Source: Mediannikoviicoccus sp037890055 | GTDB taxonomy: Bacteria > Bacillota > Clostridia > Tissierellales > Peptoniphilaceae | Assembly: GCA_037890055.1 (NCBI GenBank) | Contig: JBBKBD010000001.1 | Reading direction: 5' to 3' (one strand) | DNA length: 64,000 nt | Shown: piece by piece, positions 34,694 to 43,354 of the stretch | Layout: each line of letters begins with the position of its first letter | Position numbering within the stretch: the stretch's first letter is position 1 | Notes under the pieces: model-generated | The model's input: only the letters and a program-made list of their open reading frames with translations | Told to the model about the DNA's origin: nothing | Database searches by the model: none | Translations under genes and position numbers: made by a program

Positions 34694-36054
34694 TACATTA
34701 CACCTCTGCTTTGTGACATCTCTAATAGGCCTATAATTATTTCTGGGTTAAAATCCTTTAAATCGAAGTCTTCTGGAAAACCTTCTAGATATTCATTTAA
34801 AACAATAGACAGCTTTCTTTGTCCTTCCTTAGTAAAGTGTTTTATATCTAAGTTATCACAGTAGAAGTTTAAAATTTCATTTAGTATCTCATATTTAAAT
34901 TCTTGTTTCTTTCTCTTGTTTAAATTTATATCTTCAAACACTTCATCTACAACTGAACTTACACAATGAACTAGGTAATTAATAAACTCGTTAAAGATTT
35001 GCGGACTCTTTTTTCCTTCTAAGTCAAAGACTATCATCAAAATCATATTCCATCTAAAATCTACATTTGCATATTTCTTTAATGACTCACCTAATTTTTT
35101 ATTGAGCTTGTTTCTATATTCAACATGTTCAAATTCAAGATTTTCTCCAAAAACCATCTTCTTTCTATTCAGTTGATTTATTCTATGAAGAATATCTATT
35201 ACCTTGCTATTAACAGAATCACTATTCTCTTTGTCATCTTTTTCTATAAGTAAAAAATCGATTACGGTATTTGAAATTGCCCTAAGGTCAATTAAAACTC
35301 CCGTCTCCTTTTGCATTTTTAATACATATGTGTCATGCAGCGCCTTAGATAGAAAAGACTTTAATTGATCCAGTGTATTTTCTTCGTTGGACTCTTCCAT
35401 GTCTTTTAATCTTTGGTATATAGTGTTAAGCTGGCTATCAACCATCTCTAGATTATTTTTTATTGAGTACATCAAATTTCTTATAAAATCCTCTGTAATC
35501 ATGTAATTAAAATTCTTATATAAAATTCTATGGTCAATTTCTCCCCAAAATACATTTACCATGGATTTAATTTGAAGCTCAAAGTATAGTTCTTCTTCTC
35601 CATCAATGTATTTACCATCTATCTTATATATTTCAAATCCATTTTTTTGGTACTGTGGTTGAGGGTCTTTAAAATTCAAGTAGATGTATTCATTTAATGG
35701 CGATCTATAAAATACTCCATCTTCTGTTTCAGAAAAGATATCTTTTAACTTAAAGAATATCTCCTCTTCTTCAGATATAAATCTACATTCAATACGAAGT
35801 CCTAAAATATCACTAAGTGTATTAAAAACATCTCGCGGATGACTCATGCCATTAAAGTCAGACATCCTAAGAAGTTTTTCTTTAATGCTATTATCAGACT
35901 TAACTCTATAGTTCAAATTTAAGAAAAAATCGTTATCACAAAGTATTTCAGTAAAAAATCTATCACACTCTTCTGCTACTTGATTTATAAAATCTTTCTT
36001 TAAGTTTACATATTCAACGGCAGAATCGATAAATCTAAACATATCTAGTTTCAT
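34693..36054 (-). CDS. Rel-like (p)ppGpp synthetase-domain protein with long C-terminal extension
   Basis: The N-terminal 200 residues look like a RelA/SpoT nucleotidyltransferase domain: RVKSDNSIKEKLLR (50-63), DILGLRIECRF with the metal Asp82, and FELQIKS with Glu159 followed by W170 and GEIDHRILYK. The loop that normally reads GYxSxH and stacks on the nucleotide base is not there; the place reads NGFEIYK (138-144). The HD hydrolase domain is absent. Residues 200-453 are mainly helical and match nothing I know. It may be an altered alarmone synthetase or a regulator that only binds nucleotides. It lies between DUF1893 and acpS-nnrD in one operon. Confidence 0.78.
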   Translation of the reverse strand: MKLDMFRFIDSAVEYVNLKKDFINQVAEECDRFFTEILCDNDFFLNLNYRVKSDNSIKEKLLRMSDFNGMSHPRDVFNTLSDILGLRIECRFISEEEEIFFKLKDIFSETEDGVFYRSPLNEYIYLNFKDPQPQYQKNGFEIYKIDGKYIDGEEELYFELQIKSMVNVFWGEIDHRILYKNFNYMITEDFIRNLMYSIKNNLEMVDSQLNTIYQRLKDMEESNEENTLDQLKSFLSKALHDTYVLKMQKETGVLIDLRAISNTVIDFLLIEKDDKENSDSVNSKVIDILHRINQLNRKKMVFGENLEFEHVEYRNKLNKKLGESLKKYANVDFRWNMILMIVFDLEGKKSPQIFNEFINYLVHCVSSVVDEVFEDINLNKRKKQEFKYEILNEILNFYCDNLDIKHFTKEGQRKLSIVLNEYLEGFPEDFDLKDFNPEIIIGLLEMSQSRGVM

Positions 36055-36061
36055 ATTGCAC

Positions 36062-36490
36062 CTACTTTTGCTTCATCTTGCCAATAAACTCTTCAAGTTC
36101 CTTGTAAAAATCATCAAAATCTTTATTTACCATGGACATTTTTTCAATAGGACAATAATCGGTCTTATCTCTATTAAGGATTTTGTCCACAACTCTTTCA
36201 TAAACAACTTCAATATTATTATTTTCCAATAGTTCCTTTGAATCCTTCGATATAACAAATGTAAATAGAGCTTTTACTTTTGCTTTTGAATTTAATAAAA
36301 GCCTTGCAGCTCCCATACCAATAAACTTGTCAATTACATATACTTCTCCATGGATATTGGAATTATAAAATTCATACATAGGTATTATGCCCATTTTATC
36401 AGATTCAAAAACTATTTCTTCGTCTTTTAAAACAAGAAGATTTAAATTTTTTTCAATTAACTTTTCTTTGCCATATTCTAAAATTTTCAT
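36062..36490 (-). CDS. DUF1893 protein
   Basis: The 142-residue protein matches the DUF1893 pattern: LLVLKDEEIVFESDKMGIIPMYEF, then DKFIGMGAARLLL, VISKDS and NRDKTDYCPIEKM. The domain resembles cytidine deaminase-fold proteins, but no reaction is known. It is the first gene of the five-gene operon down to mazF and is divergent from ppa; GGAGGAG lies just before the ATG. Confidence 0.88.
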   Translation of the reverse strand: MKILEYGKEKLIEKNLNLLVLKDEEIVFESDKMGIIPMYEFYNSNIHGEVYVIDKFIGMGAARLLLNSKAKVKALFTFVISKDSKELLENNNIEVVYERVVDKILNRDKTDYCPIEKMSMVNKDFDDFYKELEEFIGKMKQK

Positions 36491-36577
36491 ATCTCCTCCA
36501 TCTCTTATAATAGCATAAAACCAAAATATATAATATAATTACTGTTGTCAACAAGTGGAAGATCAGGAGGCAAAAAA

Positions 36578-37081
36578 ATGAATAACTATGATAAAAATGT
36601 AGTGGAAGCTATAATTGAAATCCCAAGAGGAAGCAGTAATAAATATGAATACGATGAGGAAAGAAAATGTTTCAAACTTGATAGATGTCTTTTTTCTCCA
36701 ATGTTCTATCCTGCAGATTATGGTTTTGTGCCTGAAACTCTAGCGGAAGATGGAGATCCACTAGATATTTTAGTGCTAATGAAAAATCCAACCTTTCCTG
36801 GATGCTTAATTGAATCAAGAATTATAGGGATGTTTAAAATGACCGATGATAAGGGCAATGACGAAAAACTTATTGCAGTTCCTATTAATGACCCGAGGTA
36901 TGATGAAGTTTATTCCCTTGGGCATTTAAGTAGTCATACAGAAAGAGAATTTGAACACTTCTTTAAAGAATATAAGAGACTTGAAAATAAAGAAGTTGAA
37001 ATTGGTGGATGGTACAATGTTGATGCCGCACTAGATGCACTGGAAAAAGCAAGAAAAAGTTATAAAGAAAAAAATAAATAA
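36578..37081 (+). CDS. ppa: Inorganic pyrophosphatase, family I
   Basis: Hydrolyses pyrophosphate in the cytoplasm and so drives biosynthesis. The 167-residue protein has EIPRGSSNKYEYDEE and the metal-binding signature DGDPLDILVL after YPADYGFVPET. I place the start at 36578, seven bases after AGGAGG; a longer reading from 36545 runs into the ribosome site. Single gene with its own terminator, divergent from the DUF1893 operon. Confidence 0.95.
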   Translation: MNNYDKNVVEAIIEIPRGSSNKYEYDEERKCFKLDRCLFSPMFYPADYGFVPETLAEDGDPLDILVLMKNPTFPGCLIESRIIGMFKMTDDKGNDEKLIAVPINDPRYDEVYSLGHLSSHTEREFEHFFKEYKRLENKEVEIGGWYNVDAALDALEKARKSYKEKNK

Positions 37082-37084
37082 TAG

Positions 37085-37118
37085 AAAAACTCTTACCCAT
37101 ATGGATAAGAGTTTTTTA
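37085..37118. terminator. Bidirectional terminator between ppa and the ABC-F gene
   Basis: A stem of about ten pairs around AACTCTTACCC and GGATAAGAGTT, flanked by AAAA and TTTTTT, ends ppa. The reverse strand also has a T-run for the convergent ABC-F gene. Confidence 0.8.
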
Positions 37119-39023
37119 TTCCAACGATTCTATTAATTCTGCCCAATGCAGGAACAGCTCTTCCTTCTGCTCTTCCTTTAACTTAATTTCATCTACAATC
37201 TCTTGAGACTTTACATAATCATTGTAAATTTTCTCTTTTGTCAAAAGATTATGAAGTTCTGAAATCTCTTCTTCAAGCTTTGCAATATCAGTTTCGATTT
37301 TTTTAATTTTTTTCTTTGTTTTTCTTAATTCATTTTCTAATTGCTTTTGTTTTTTTCTATCTTTAATGCTCTGAGTTTTATTTACAGCTGTCTCTTCTTT
37401 AGGAGTATTCTCCTCTTCTAGTTTTTCAATATAATAATCATAATTTCCCAAATATATCTTTGTTCCGTCTTCGTTTAAAACAATTATCTTATCTACCACT
37501 TGGTTTAGAAAATATCTGTCATGGGATATTATAAGCGCCGTTCCTTCATAGTCACCCATTGCAGATTCCAAAATCTCTTTTGAATCTATATCTAAATGGT
37601 TCGTAGGCTCGTCCATTAATAAAAAGTTGCTTGATGATAACATCAACTTCAAAAGTTCAAGCCTTGAGCGTTCCCCACCACTTAAGTTTTCCACAAGTTT
37701 AAAGATATCGTCACCAACAAATAAAAACTTTGCCAAATAAGATCTCACCTCATAGTGAGTTAGCCTTGGGTATTCATTCCAAATTTCATCAAGTACCGTA
37801 TTGTCATAGTCTAAGTCCTTTTGCTCTTGGTCAAAATATCCCGTCATTACTTGGCTTCCCGTAGCAATCTGTCCAGAGGTAATTGACTCATATCCCATAA
37901 TCATTTTAAATAGAGTTGTCTTTCCCACTCCATTTGGTCCGATTATTCCCACCTTCTCACCTTTAAAAACAGTAAAGTCTACATTTTCAAATATTTTGTA
38001 TTTCCCAAATGACTTAGATAGACTCTCTACCATAAGTACATCTCTTCCACTTTCAATAGCGGGGGTTAGCTTTAGTGAAAAACCACCAACAAACTCCTTG
38101 GGCTTTTCAACTAACTTCATCTTATCCAAAAGTTTTCTTCTAGACTGAGACTGTTTTATATACCTACTTGAACCATAATTTGCAAATCTTTCTATAATCT
38201 CTTCTTGTCGTTTGATTTCCCTTTGCTGATTCTCGTAGCTTGCCATCATGACTTCAAAATCTTTTTTTCTCTTAACAAAAAACTGTGAATAGTTTCCATT
38301 GTAGGAAAAAACTTTTCCGCCTTCCATTAGAAAAATCCTATTGCATATCTTATCTAGAAAATATCTATCGTGGGATACTACAAGCACCGCTCCTTGAAAG
38401 TCTCTTAAAAAGTTTTGTAAAAAATTTATTGCATTTAAATCCAAATGGTTAGTAGGTTCGTCTAAAAACAGTATATCTGGCTTTGAAAGAAGAAGCTTTG
38501 CTATTTGAATTCTAGATTTTTGACCTCCAGACAAGTGGTTAATACTTTTATCAAACTCATCTTCGCTAAATCCAAATCCCTTTAGCATCCCCTTTATCCT
38601 TGAATTACATTCATATCCATCCATGGCATTAAACGAGTCTTGCATGCTCTGATACTTTAATAAAATATCATCAAGAGCACCTGAGTCCTTCATAGTTGAA
38701 ATTTTTTTCTCCATTTCCCTAATTTCATCTTCAAGTTTTATTGTGTCTTCAAAAACTTTAAGACATTCTTCATAGATTGAACATTCAAGATCCAGTGTAG
38801 TCATCTGTTCCAAGTACCCTATGGATAAATCTTTTTTATGATAGATATCTCCACCATCTCGTGAGATTTCCCCAATTAAAATTTTTAAAAGAGTAGTCTT
38901 TCCACATCCATTGTTTCCAACAAGACCTATCTTGTCATTATCTTGGATGTTAAAGCTTGCTCCAGTCAAAACATCTTTGGTAACATATGATTTTATAATA
39001 TTGTTAGCATCAAGTAATATCAT
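37116..39023 (-). CDS. ABC-F family ATPase (ribosome-associated type)
   Basis: The 635-residue protein has two ABC domains in one chain and no membrane segments: Walker A GNNGCGKT and GPNGVGKT, signatures LSGGQKSR and LSGGERSR, and two DEPTNHLD Walker B motifs. A linker of about 80 residues lies between them, and a lysine- and glutamate-rich coiled coil ends the protein (about 545-630), as in Uup and YdiF. Members act on ribosomes in translation quality control or antibiotic protection, not in transport. It lies downstream of rex, separated by a hairpin. Confidence 0.93.
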   Translation of the reverse strand: MILLDANNIIKSYVTKDVLTGASFNIQDNDKIGLVGNNGCGKTTLLKILIGEISRDGGDIYHKKDLSIGYLEQMTTLDLECSIYEECLKVFEDTIKLEDEIREMEKKISTMKDSGALDDILLKYQSMQDSFNAMDGYECNSRIKGMLKGFGFSEDEFDKSINHLSGGQKSRIQIAKLLLSKPDILFLDEPTNHLDLNAINFLQNFLRDFQGAVLVVSHDRYFLDKICNRIFLMEGGKVFSYNGNYSQFFVKRKKDFEVMMASYENQQREIKRQEEIIERFANYGSSRYIKQSQSRRKLLDKMKLVEKPKEFVGGFSLKLTPAIESGRDVLMVESLSKSFGKYKIFENVDFTVFKGEKVGIIGPNGVGKTTLFKMIMGYESITSGQIATGSQVMTGYFDQEQKDLDYDNTVLDEIWNEYPRLTHYEVRSYLAKFLFVGDDIFKLVENLSGGERSRLELLKLMLSSSNFLLMDEPTNHLDIDSKEILESAMGDYEGTALIISHDRYFLNQVVDKIIVLNEDGTKIYLGNYDYYIEKLEEENTPKEETAVNKTQSIKDRKKQKQLENELRKTKKKIKKIETDIAKLEEEISELHNLLTKEKIYNDYVKSQEIVDEIKLKEEQKEELFLHWAELIESLE

Positions 39024-39035
39024 AATTTACCTCAA

Positions 39036-39064
39036 CAAAAAAAGTAGACCTTGTCTACTTTTAG
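39036..39064 (-). terminator. Hairpin between rex and the ABC-F gene
   Basis: Ten-base arms AAAAGTAGAC and GTCTACTTTT with a three-base loop, followed by a T-run on the minus strand. It overlaps the last bases of the rex stop codon. It may terminate or only attenuate, as the ABC-F gene has no clear promoter of its own. Confidence 0.75.
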
Positions 39065-39717
39065 TTTTTAGTACCAGGGTAGTCTTCTAAGTTGTTTAAG
39101 TAATATGTCAATGTAAATAGACTTTCATCTAAATGAACATTTTCTAAAACAACAGACTTTGGTAATTTTAAATCTAGAGATGCAAAGTTCCATATACCTT
39201 TTACATTTCCTTCAACTAATATGTCACATAGTTCTTGTGCAACTTCTGTTGGAGTAGAAAGAACTGCAATGTCAACTTTTTGTTCTTTTAGAAAAGTTCC
39301 TAGTTTATCAATATGTTGGATTTTATTTCCAAGCATAGTCTTTCCTACTAAGTTTTTATCCACATCAAAAAGTCCAACTATATTGAAGCCTGAGTTTTGA
39401 CTAAATCCAGGATATTTATATATAGCCTGTCCTATATTGCCCATTCCAAGTACAATTGCATTATATGACTTATCGATTCCTATAATCTTTTCAATTTCAT
39501 TTTTAAGTTCTTCAACATTATATCCATATCCTTGCTGTCCAAAGCCACCAAAATGATTTAAGTCCTGCCTAATTTGAGAAGCTGTAAGTCCAGTTATCTT
39601 ACTTAGTTCTTGTGATGAAACTCTAATTATTCCTCTATCAGAAATTAAACCTAAATATCTATAATATTTTGGTAATCTTTTTACTACTGCCAAAGATACA
39701 CGGGGTTTATTACTCAT
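39061..39717 (-). CDS. rex: Redox-sensing transcriptional repressor Rex
   Basis: Rex binds NADH or NAD+ and represses fermentation genes when the NADH/NAD+ ratio is low. The 218-residue protein has an N-terminal winged helix (about 1-75; VSSQELSKITGLTASQIRQDL in part), the Rossmann motif GMGNIGQAI, and the C-terminal domain-swapped helix region. Strong promoter TTGATT-17-TATAAT lies upstream. GGAGG precedes the ATG. Confidence 0.95.
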   Translation of the reverse strand: MSNKPRVSLAVVKRLPKYYRYLGLISDRGIIRVSSQELSKITGLTASQIRQDLNHFGGFGQQGYGYNVEELKNEIEKIIGIDKSYNAIVLGMGNIGQAIYKYPGFSQNSGFNIVGLFDVDKNLVGKTMLGNKIQHIDKLGTFLKEQKVDIAVLSTPTEVAQELCDILVEGNVKGIWNFASLDLKLPKSVVLENVHLDESLFTLTYYLNNLEDYPGTKN

Positions 39718-39753
39718 TATCTTTCCTCCATATCCTTCTTATTCGCAAATTGT

Positions 39754-39782
39754 ATTATAACATTTTGCTTGGTATTAATCAA
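39754..39782 (-). promoter_or_regulatory. Promoter of rex
   Basis: TTGATT (39777-39782), 17 bases, TATAAT (39754-39759) on the minus strand, 36 bases upstream of the rex start codon. Confidence 0.75.
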
Positions 39783-39891
39783 TAGGATTTTTTTAACAAT
39801 GTTTTTTACTGTTAAGTGTTTTTAAATTAAATTACTGTTCAATTATTTTTTCACATATTATTAATAAGTTAAGTATTTCAAAATCAAATCG

Positions 39892-39920
39892 TTGATAGAT
39901 ATGTAATTTAGATTTACAAT
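39892..39920 (+). promoter_or_regulatory. Promoter of dppA
   Basis: TTGATA (39892-39897), 17 bases, TACAAT (39915-39920), 17 bases before the dppA ATG. The rest of the 220-base divergent region is very AT-rich. Confidence 0.7.
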
Positions 39921-39937
39921 ATAATTGGAGGTGCAAA

Positions 39938-40732
39938 ATGAAATTTTATATTTCTGCAGACATCGAAGGCACTGCAGGTTGTTTGAATTGGGAGTATACA
40001 ATGGGAAACTCCACCGAATATCAAGAGCAAAAAAAGATTATGACAAATGAAGTTAATGCATGTGTAAGTGCATTAAATGAAAACTATCCTAACTGTGAAA
40101 TAGTAATTAAGGATGCTCACTATCTCGGAAACAATCTTGACATAGATGCGTTTCCTGAAAACTGTAAAATAATTAGAGGATGGAGTCACAACCCTCACTC
40201 AATGGTTCAAGATATTGACGAGAGTTTTGATGGAGTTTTTTTTATTGGATATCATAACGCCGCAAGCACTGGCACAACTCCCCTTGCCCACTCATTTAAC
40301 GGATCTAAGTATCAAAGGATAGAACTAAATGGAGAACTTTGCTCCGAATTTTTATTTAATAGTACCGTTGCCTTACATCATGGAGTAAAAACAATTTTAC
40401 TTTCTGGAGACAAGGGCCTTTGCGATGAAGTAAATAAAATAGATAAGAGTATTAGAACAGTTTACTCTTACGAAGGCATTGGTGAATCAATTTTGACAAA
40501 GACTCCAAGAAGAGTTCAAAGGGAAATTTATGAAACCACATTGGAAGCTTCTAAAAATATTTCTAAAATAAATCCTGTTATAAAACCATATGAGCTTAAG
40601 GTAGAGTATAAAAAAGCAAGCGAATGTTTGAAGGCTTCAAATATTTCAATTGCAACACAAGTTTCTAGTAACACAATAATTTTAAAAGGAAACAACATAA
40701 AAGAAATAGAAGCTGTATTTTATTATCTATAA
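39938..40732 (+). CDS. dppA: M55 family D-aminopeptidase (DppA-like)
   Basis: Zinc aminopeptidase specific for D-amino acids at the N-terminus, as in Bacillus DppA. The 264-residue protein has the metal ligands Asp8 and Glu10 in SADIEGTAG, His61, His106 in IGYHNAAS and Glu133 in NGELCSE, all at the spacing known for the family. In Bacillus it sits with a dipeptide ABC transporter, but none is present here. It may recover D-alanyl peptides from cell-wall turnover. GGAGG precedes the ATG. Confidence 0.93.
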   Translation: MKFYISADIEGTAGCLNWEYTMGNSTEYQEQKKIMTNEVNACVSALNENYPNCEIVIKDAHYLGNNLDIDAFPENCKIIRGWSHNPHSMVQDIDESFDGVFFIGYHNAASTGTTPLAHSFNGSKYQRIELNGELCSEFLFNSTVALHHGVKTILLSGDKGLCDEVNKIDKSIRTVYSYEGIGESILTKTPRRVQREIYETTLEASKNISKINPVIKPYELKVEYKKASECLKASNISIATQVSSNTIILKGNNIKEIEAVFYYL

Positions 40733-40759
40733 TTTTTTCGAATAAAGTTTGACTAAACT

Positions 40760-40787
40760 TTGATTTTCTTTTGATTTGTAGTATTAT
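40760..40787 (+). promoter_or_regulatory. Probable promoter of the highly expressed unknown gene
   Basis: TTGATT (40760-40765), 16 bases, TATTAT (40782-40787). A second TTGACT at 40749-40754 and a TATATATAT tract make the exact start uncertain. Confidence 0.5.
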
Positions 40788-40840
40788 ATATATATGCGGC
40801 GTATAGTCGACTAGTATGAACATATAAGGAGTGTATAAAC

Positions 40841-41332
40841 ATGAATAAAATGATGCAAAAATTCGTAGATCAAGAATTCTGTACAGAAAAAGAAGGCGAA
40901 TACATGCTAAAAGCTATTGAAAACAAGGATGTTCTAATGATCTCTGGACACCGTTCAGCAGGAGTTAGACCTTTCATGGCTTCATGTATGGCAATTGCTA
41001 AGGGAGAATTCAAGGCTGTTCAAGTTAAGAGTGAAGAAGACTTAGAAAAAGAATGTGACTTCTTCTTAATTCCAAGTATTCCAGGAATCGACTTTGAAGA
41101 ATTAATGCAAAAGGCTGTAGCAACTGGAAAAGGTATCGTAACTGTTAAAGAACCTGAAACACCTTACTCAATCATGAAAATCTTAAAGAAGAACTTTAAA
41201 GAAACTGGTAACATCGACCAAACTTACCACATGATCGAATGTAACAAGGAAAACGGAATTCCTTTCGTTCAAAAGATTACTAAGTTCACTCAAAACGAAA
41301 AAGGTAAAATCTTAAAAGAAGATTTAGAATAA
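40841..41332 (+). CDS. Unknown soluble protein, probably very highly expressed
   Basis: A 163-residue protein without signal peptide or membrane segment. It alternates hydrophobic strands and charged helices (VLMISGHRSAG, DFFLIPSIPG, GKGIVTVKEPE), which suggests a small alpha/beta fold; I recognise no family. Codon choice differs from its neighbours: ATC, TTC, AAC and TAC are far more common than in most genes around it, much as in the nqr genes, which points to strong expression. AAGGAG lies eight bases before the ATG, and a perfect ten-base-pair terminator follows. Single-gene unit. Confidence 0.85.
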   Translation: MNKMMQKFVDQEFCTEKEGEYMLKAIENKDVLMISGHRSAGVRPFMASCMAIAKGEFKAVQVKSEEDLEKECDFFLIPSIPGIDFEELMQKAVATGKGIVTVKEPETPYSIMKILKKNFKETGNIDQTYHMIECNKENGIPFVQKITKFTQNEKGKILKEDLE

Positions 41333-41340
41333 AAAAATTT

Positions 41341-41367
41341 AGTCCTGCAATTGCAGGACTTTTTTAT
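41341..41367 (+). terminator. Strong terminator of the 40841 gene
   Basis: A perfect 20-base palindrome (41341-41360, AGTCCTGCAA and its complement) with A-run before and six T after it. Confidence 0.9.
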
Positions 41368-41417
41368 TTTCTGTTTATGTCGTAACAAAAACAGGTATAT
41401 ATAAGCAGGAGGTAAAT

Positions 41418-42014
41418 ATGAGTTTAAAAGAATTTTATAATTATCATGTAAAAAAATATTTTAATACAGGTTTTTTAGTTTTGCTCTTAGTATTTTTTCT
41501 TTCTTCCATATTCTTTTTATTAAATTCAGATGTTGCAATGAAAGTTATAGATAAATTTATGGAGAATGTTGGGAAGAATATTGTGTTAGACGGAAAAGTT
41601 TCCGCCATTGGTCTTATAAGAAATAATATTACTGCCTGTTTAGTAATGGTTTTATTGGGACTTATTCCGTATTTGTTCCTGCCATACTTCTCACTAATCA
41701 TTAACGGTGCTGTTATTGGTGCAGCCCTTGGAATGATAGTTGCAAAACTTGGAATGGTTGGGTACCTAGCTTTTATATTAAGCGTTGTTCCCCATGGAAT
41801 TTTTGAAATTCCCGCCATAGTACTTTCCTTTGCCCTTGGTGTTTCAGTTTGTAAGTACTTAATGGATAGAATGAACAAAGTTCCAACGACAACTGGAAAG
41901 ACTTTTTTTCTAAACTTATCAAAGATGTTTTTCCTTGTGGTCATTCCACTATTACTAGTTGCAGGTGTTGTTGAAGCCTATGTTACTCCTATTATTTCAA
42001 GCTTAGTGATGTGA
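41418..42014 (+). CDS. SpoIIM-like membrane protein (stage II sporulation protein M family)
   Basis: The 198-residue protein has five membrane helices and the SpoIIM/DUF95 pattern: LIRNNITACLVMVLLG, INGAVIGAALGM and VPHGIFEIPAIVLS. In Bacillus SpoIIM works with SpoIID and SpoIIP in engulfment, but many non-spore-formers carry relatives of unknown role. No other sporulation gene is in the window. It overlaps the first bases upstream of the aldehyde dehydrogenase and is probably co-transcribed with it. AGGAGG precedes the ATG. Confidence 0.88.
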   Translation: MSLKEFYNYHVKKYFNTGFLVLLLVFFLSSIFFLLNSDVAMKVIDKFMENVGKNIVLDGKVSAIGLIRNNITACLVMVLLGLIPYLFLPYFSLIINGAVIGAALGMIVAKLGMVGYLAFILSVVPHGIFEIPAIVLSFALGVSVCKYLMDRMNKVPTTTGKTFFLNLSKMFFLVVIPLLLVAGVVEAYVTPIISSLVM

Positions 42015-42022
42015 GGTATGTT

Positions 42023-43324
42023 ATGGATGTAAAAGAGAGAATTAAATTATTAAAAGAATTAAAAACTTCTATTGAAGACCATAAAGAGGCAGCACTTCTT
42101 GCATTAAAGAGAGACCTTGGAAAGTCAGAGGCAGAAGGTTTAATAACAGAGTATAGCCAGGTAATAGAAGAGATTAACATGGCAATAGATGGCCTTCCCC
42201 ACTGGGCAAAAAAACATAGAGTAAAGACGCCACTTACCCTTTTCCCTGGAAAGTCTTATTATGTTTATAGACCATACGGCACAGTCGGTATCGCATCACC
42301 TTGGAACTATCCATTTTTACTTTCAATGGTACCTTTAATATCAGCCATTGCTGCAGGGAATAAAGTTATTTTAAAGACTTCTTCAAAGACTGTAAACACT
42401 TCTGAAATAATCTATTCAATAATTCGAAATTCAATTCCTGATTATGTAACCTACTATGGCCTTGATGAAGATGATAAAAATAGATTTATTAATGAAGACA
42501 TAGACATGTTATTCTTTACAGGCTCCACAAGAGTTGGAAAGAATATGGGCATTATTGCAGCTGAAAAGATGATTCCCTATGTGCTTGAACTAGGTGGAAA
42601 GAGTCCGTGCGTTGTTAAAAAGGGAAGTAAACTTGAAGTAGCAGCAAAAAGAATTGCTTGGGGTAAGACCATGAATAGCGGACAAACCTGTGTTGCCCCA
42701 GACTATGTACTAGTTGACAGAGGTCTTGGTGAAGAATTTAAAACTCTACTTGAGGAATCTGTAAATAGTTTTTATGGCAATAGTCCATTACTAAATGAAA
42801 ATTATCCTAAGATAATTGATGAAGCTGCTATGGAAAGACTTAAAGACCTTGCCATTAAAGAAGGAATTTATAATGAACAGAACTTTGACTTTGAAAACAG
42901 AAAAATAAATCCACATTTTTTTGTTACGGATTTAAATTCCCCGTTTATGGAAGAAGAAATATTTGGACCATTCCTACCAATAATTGAATGTGATACTTGG
43001 GTTGATGTGAATAATATAATAAATACACATCCTAATCCCCTAGCCTTTTATCTATTCTCAGATAATAAGGAAGACGTCAATTATGTTATGAATAATTTTA
43101 ATTTTGGAGGAATGGCAATAAATGACACCATGACTCACTTGGCAAATTCAAGACTTCCATTTGGTGGAGTTAGAGAGTCTGGCATAGGAAGGTATCATGG
43201 CTTTGAAGGCTTTAAGGCCTTTTCCCATAAAACTTCCGTACTATCAAATAAGTTTAGCCCCGATATGTCATTAAGGTATCCACCATATGGAAACTTTATA
43301 AAAAATGTAATGAGTAAAAAATAA
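42023..43324 (+). CDS. Aldehyde dehydrogenase (class 3-like)
   Basis: The 433-residue enzyme oxidises aldehydes with NAD(P)+. It is short, like class 3 ALDH or YwdH, and has SPWNYPFLLS, FTGSTRVGK, the general-base Glu in LELGGKSP and the catalytic Cys in NSGQTCVAPDY, with a hydrophobic C-terminal tail. I place the start at 42023, six bases after GAGG; a GTG twelve bases earlier overlaps the previous stop and has no ribosome site. Substrate unknown. Confidence 0.92.
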   Translation: MDVKERIKLLKELKTSIEDHKEAALLALKRDLGKSEAEGLITEYSQVIEEINMAIDGLPHWAKKHRVKTPLTLFPGKSYYVYRPYGTVGIASPWNYPFLLSMVPLISAIAAGNKVILKTSSKTVNTSEIIYSIIRNSIPDYVTYYGLDEDDKNRFINEDIDMLFFTGSTRVGKNMGIIAAEKMIPYVLELGGKSPCVVKKGSKLEVAAKRIAWGKTMNSGQTCVAPDYVLVDRGLGEEFKTLLEESVNSFYGNSPLLNENYPKIIDEAAMERLKDLAIKEGIYNEQNFDFENRKINPHFFVTDLNSPFMEEEIFGPFLPIIECDTWVDVNNIINTHPNPLAFYLFSDNKEDVNYVMNNFNFGGMAINDTMTHLANSRLPFGGVRESGIGRYHGFEGFKAFSHKTSVLSNKFSPDMSLRYPPYGNFIKNVMSKK

Positions 43325-43346
43325 AGCCGGTGCCCCGGCTTTTTTA
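43323..43346 (+). terminator. Terminator after the aldehyde dehydrogenase
   Basis: AAAGCCGG (43323-43330) and CCGGCTTT (43335-43342) with a four-base loop, then T-run. It overlaps the stop codon of the gene. Confidence 0.85.
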
Positions 43347-43354
43347 ATTTAAAT

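Noticed and set aside
36543..36553. TGTTGTCAACA palindrome between DUF1893 and ppa as an operator
   Set aside because: Short, and it overlaps a TTGACA-like -35 on the minus strand; no repeat of it was noticed elsewhere in the window.
41444..41944. 166-residue minus-strand reading frame
   Set aside because: Antisense to the SpoIIM-like gene, which has family motifs, a ribosome site and five membrane helices.
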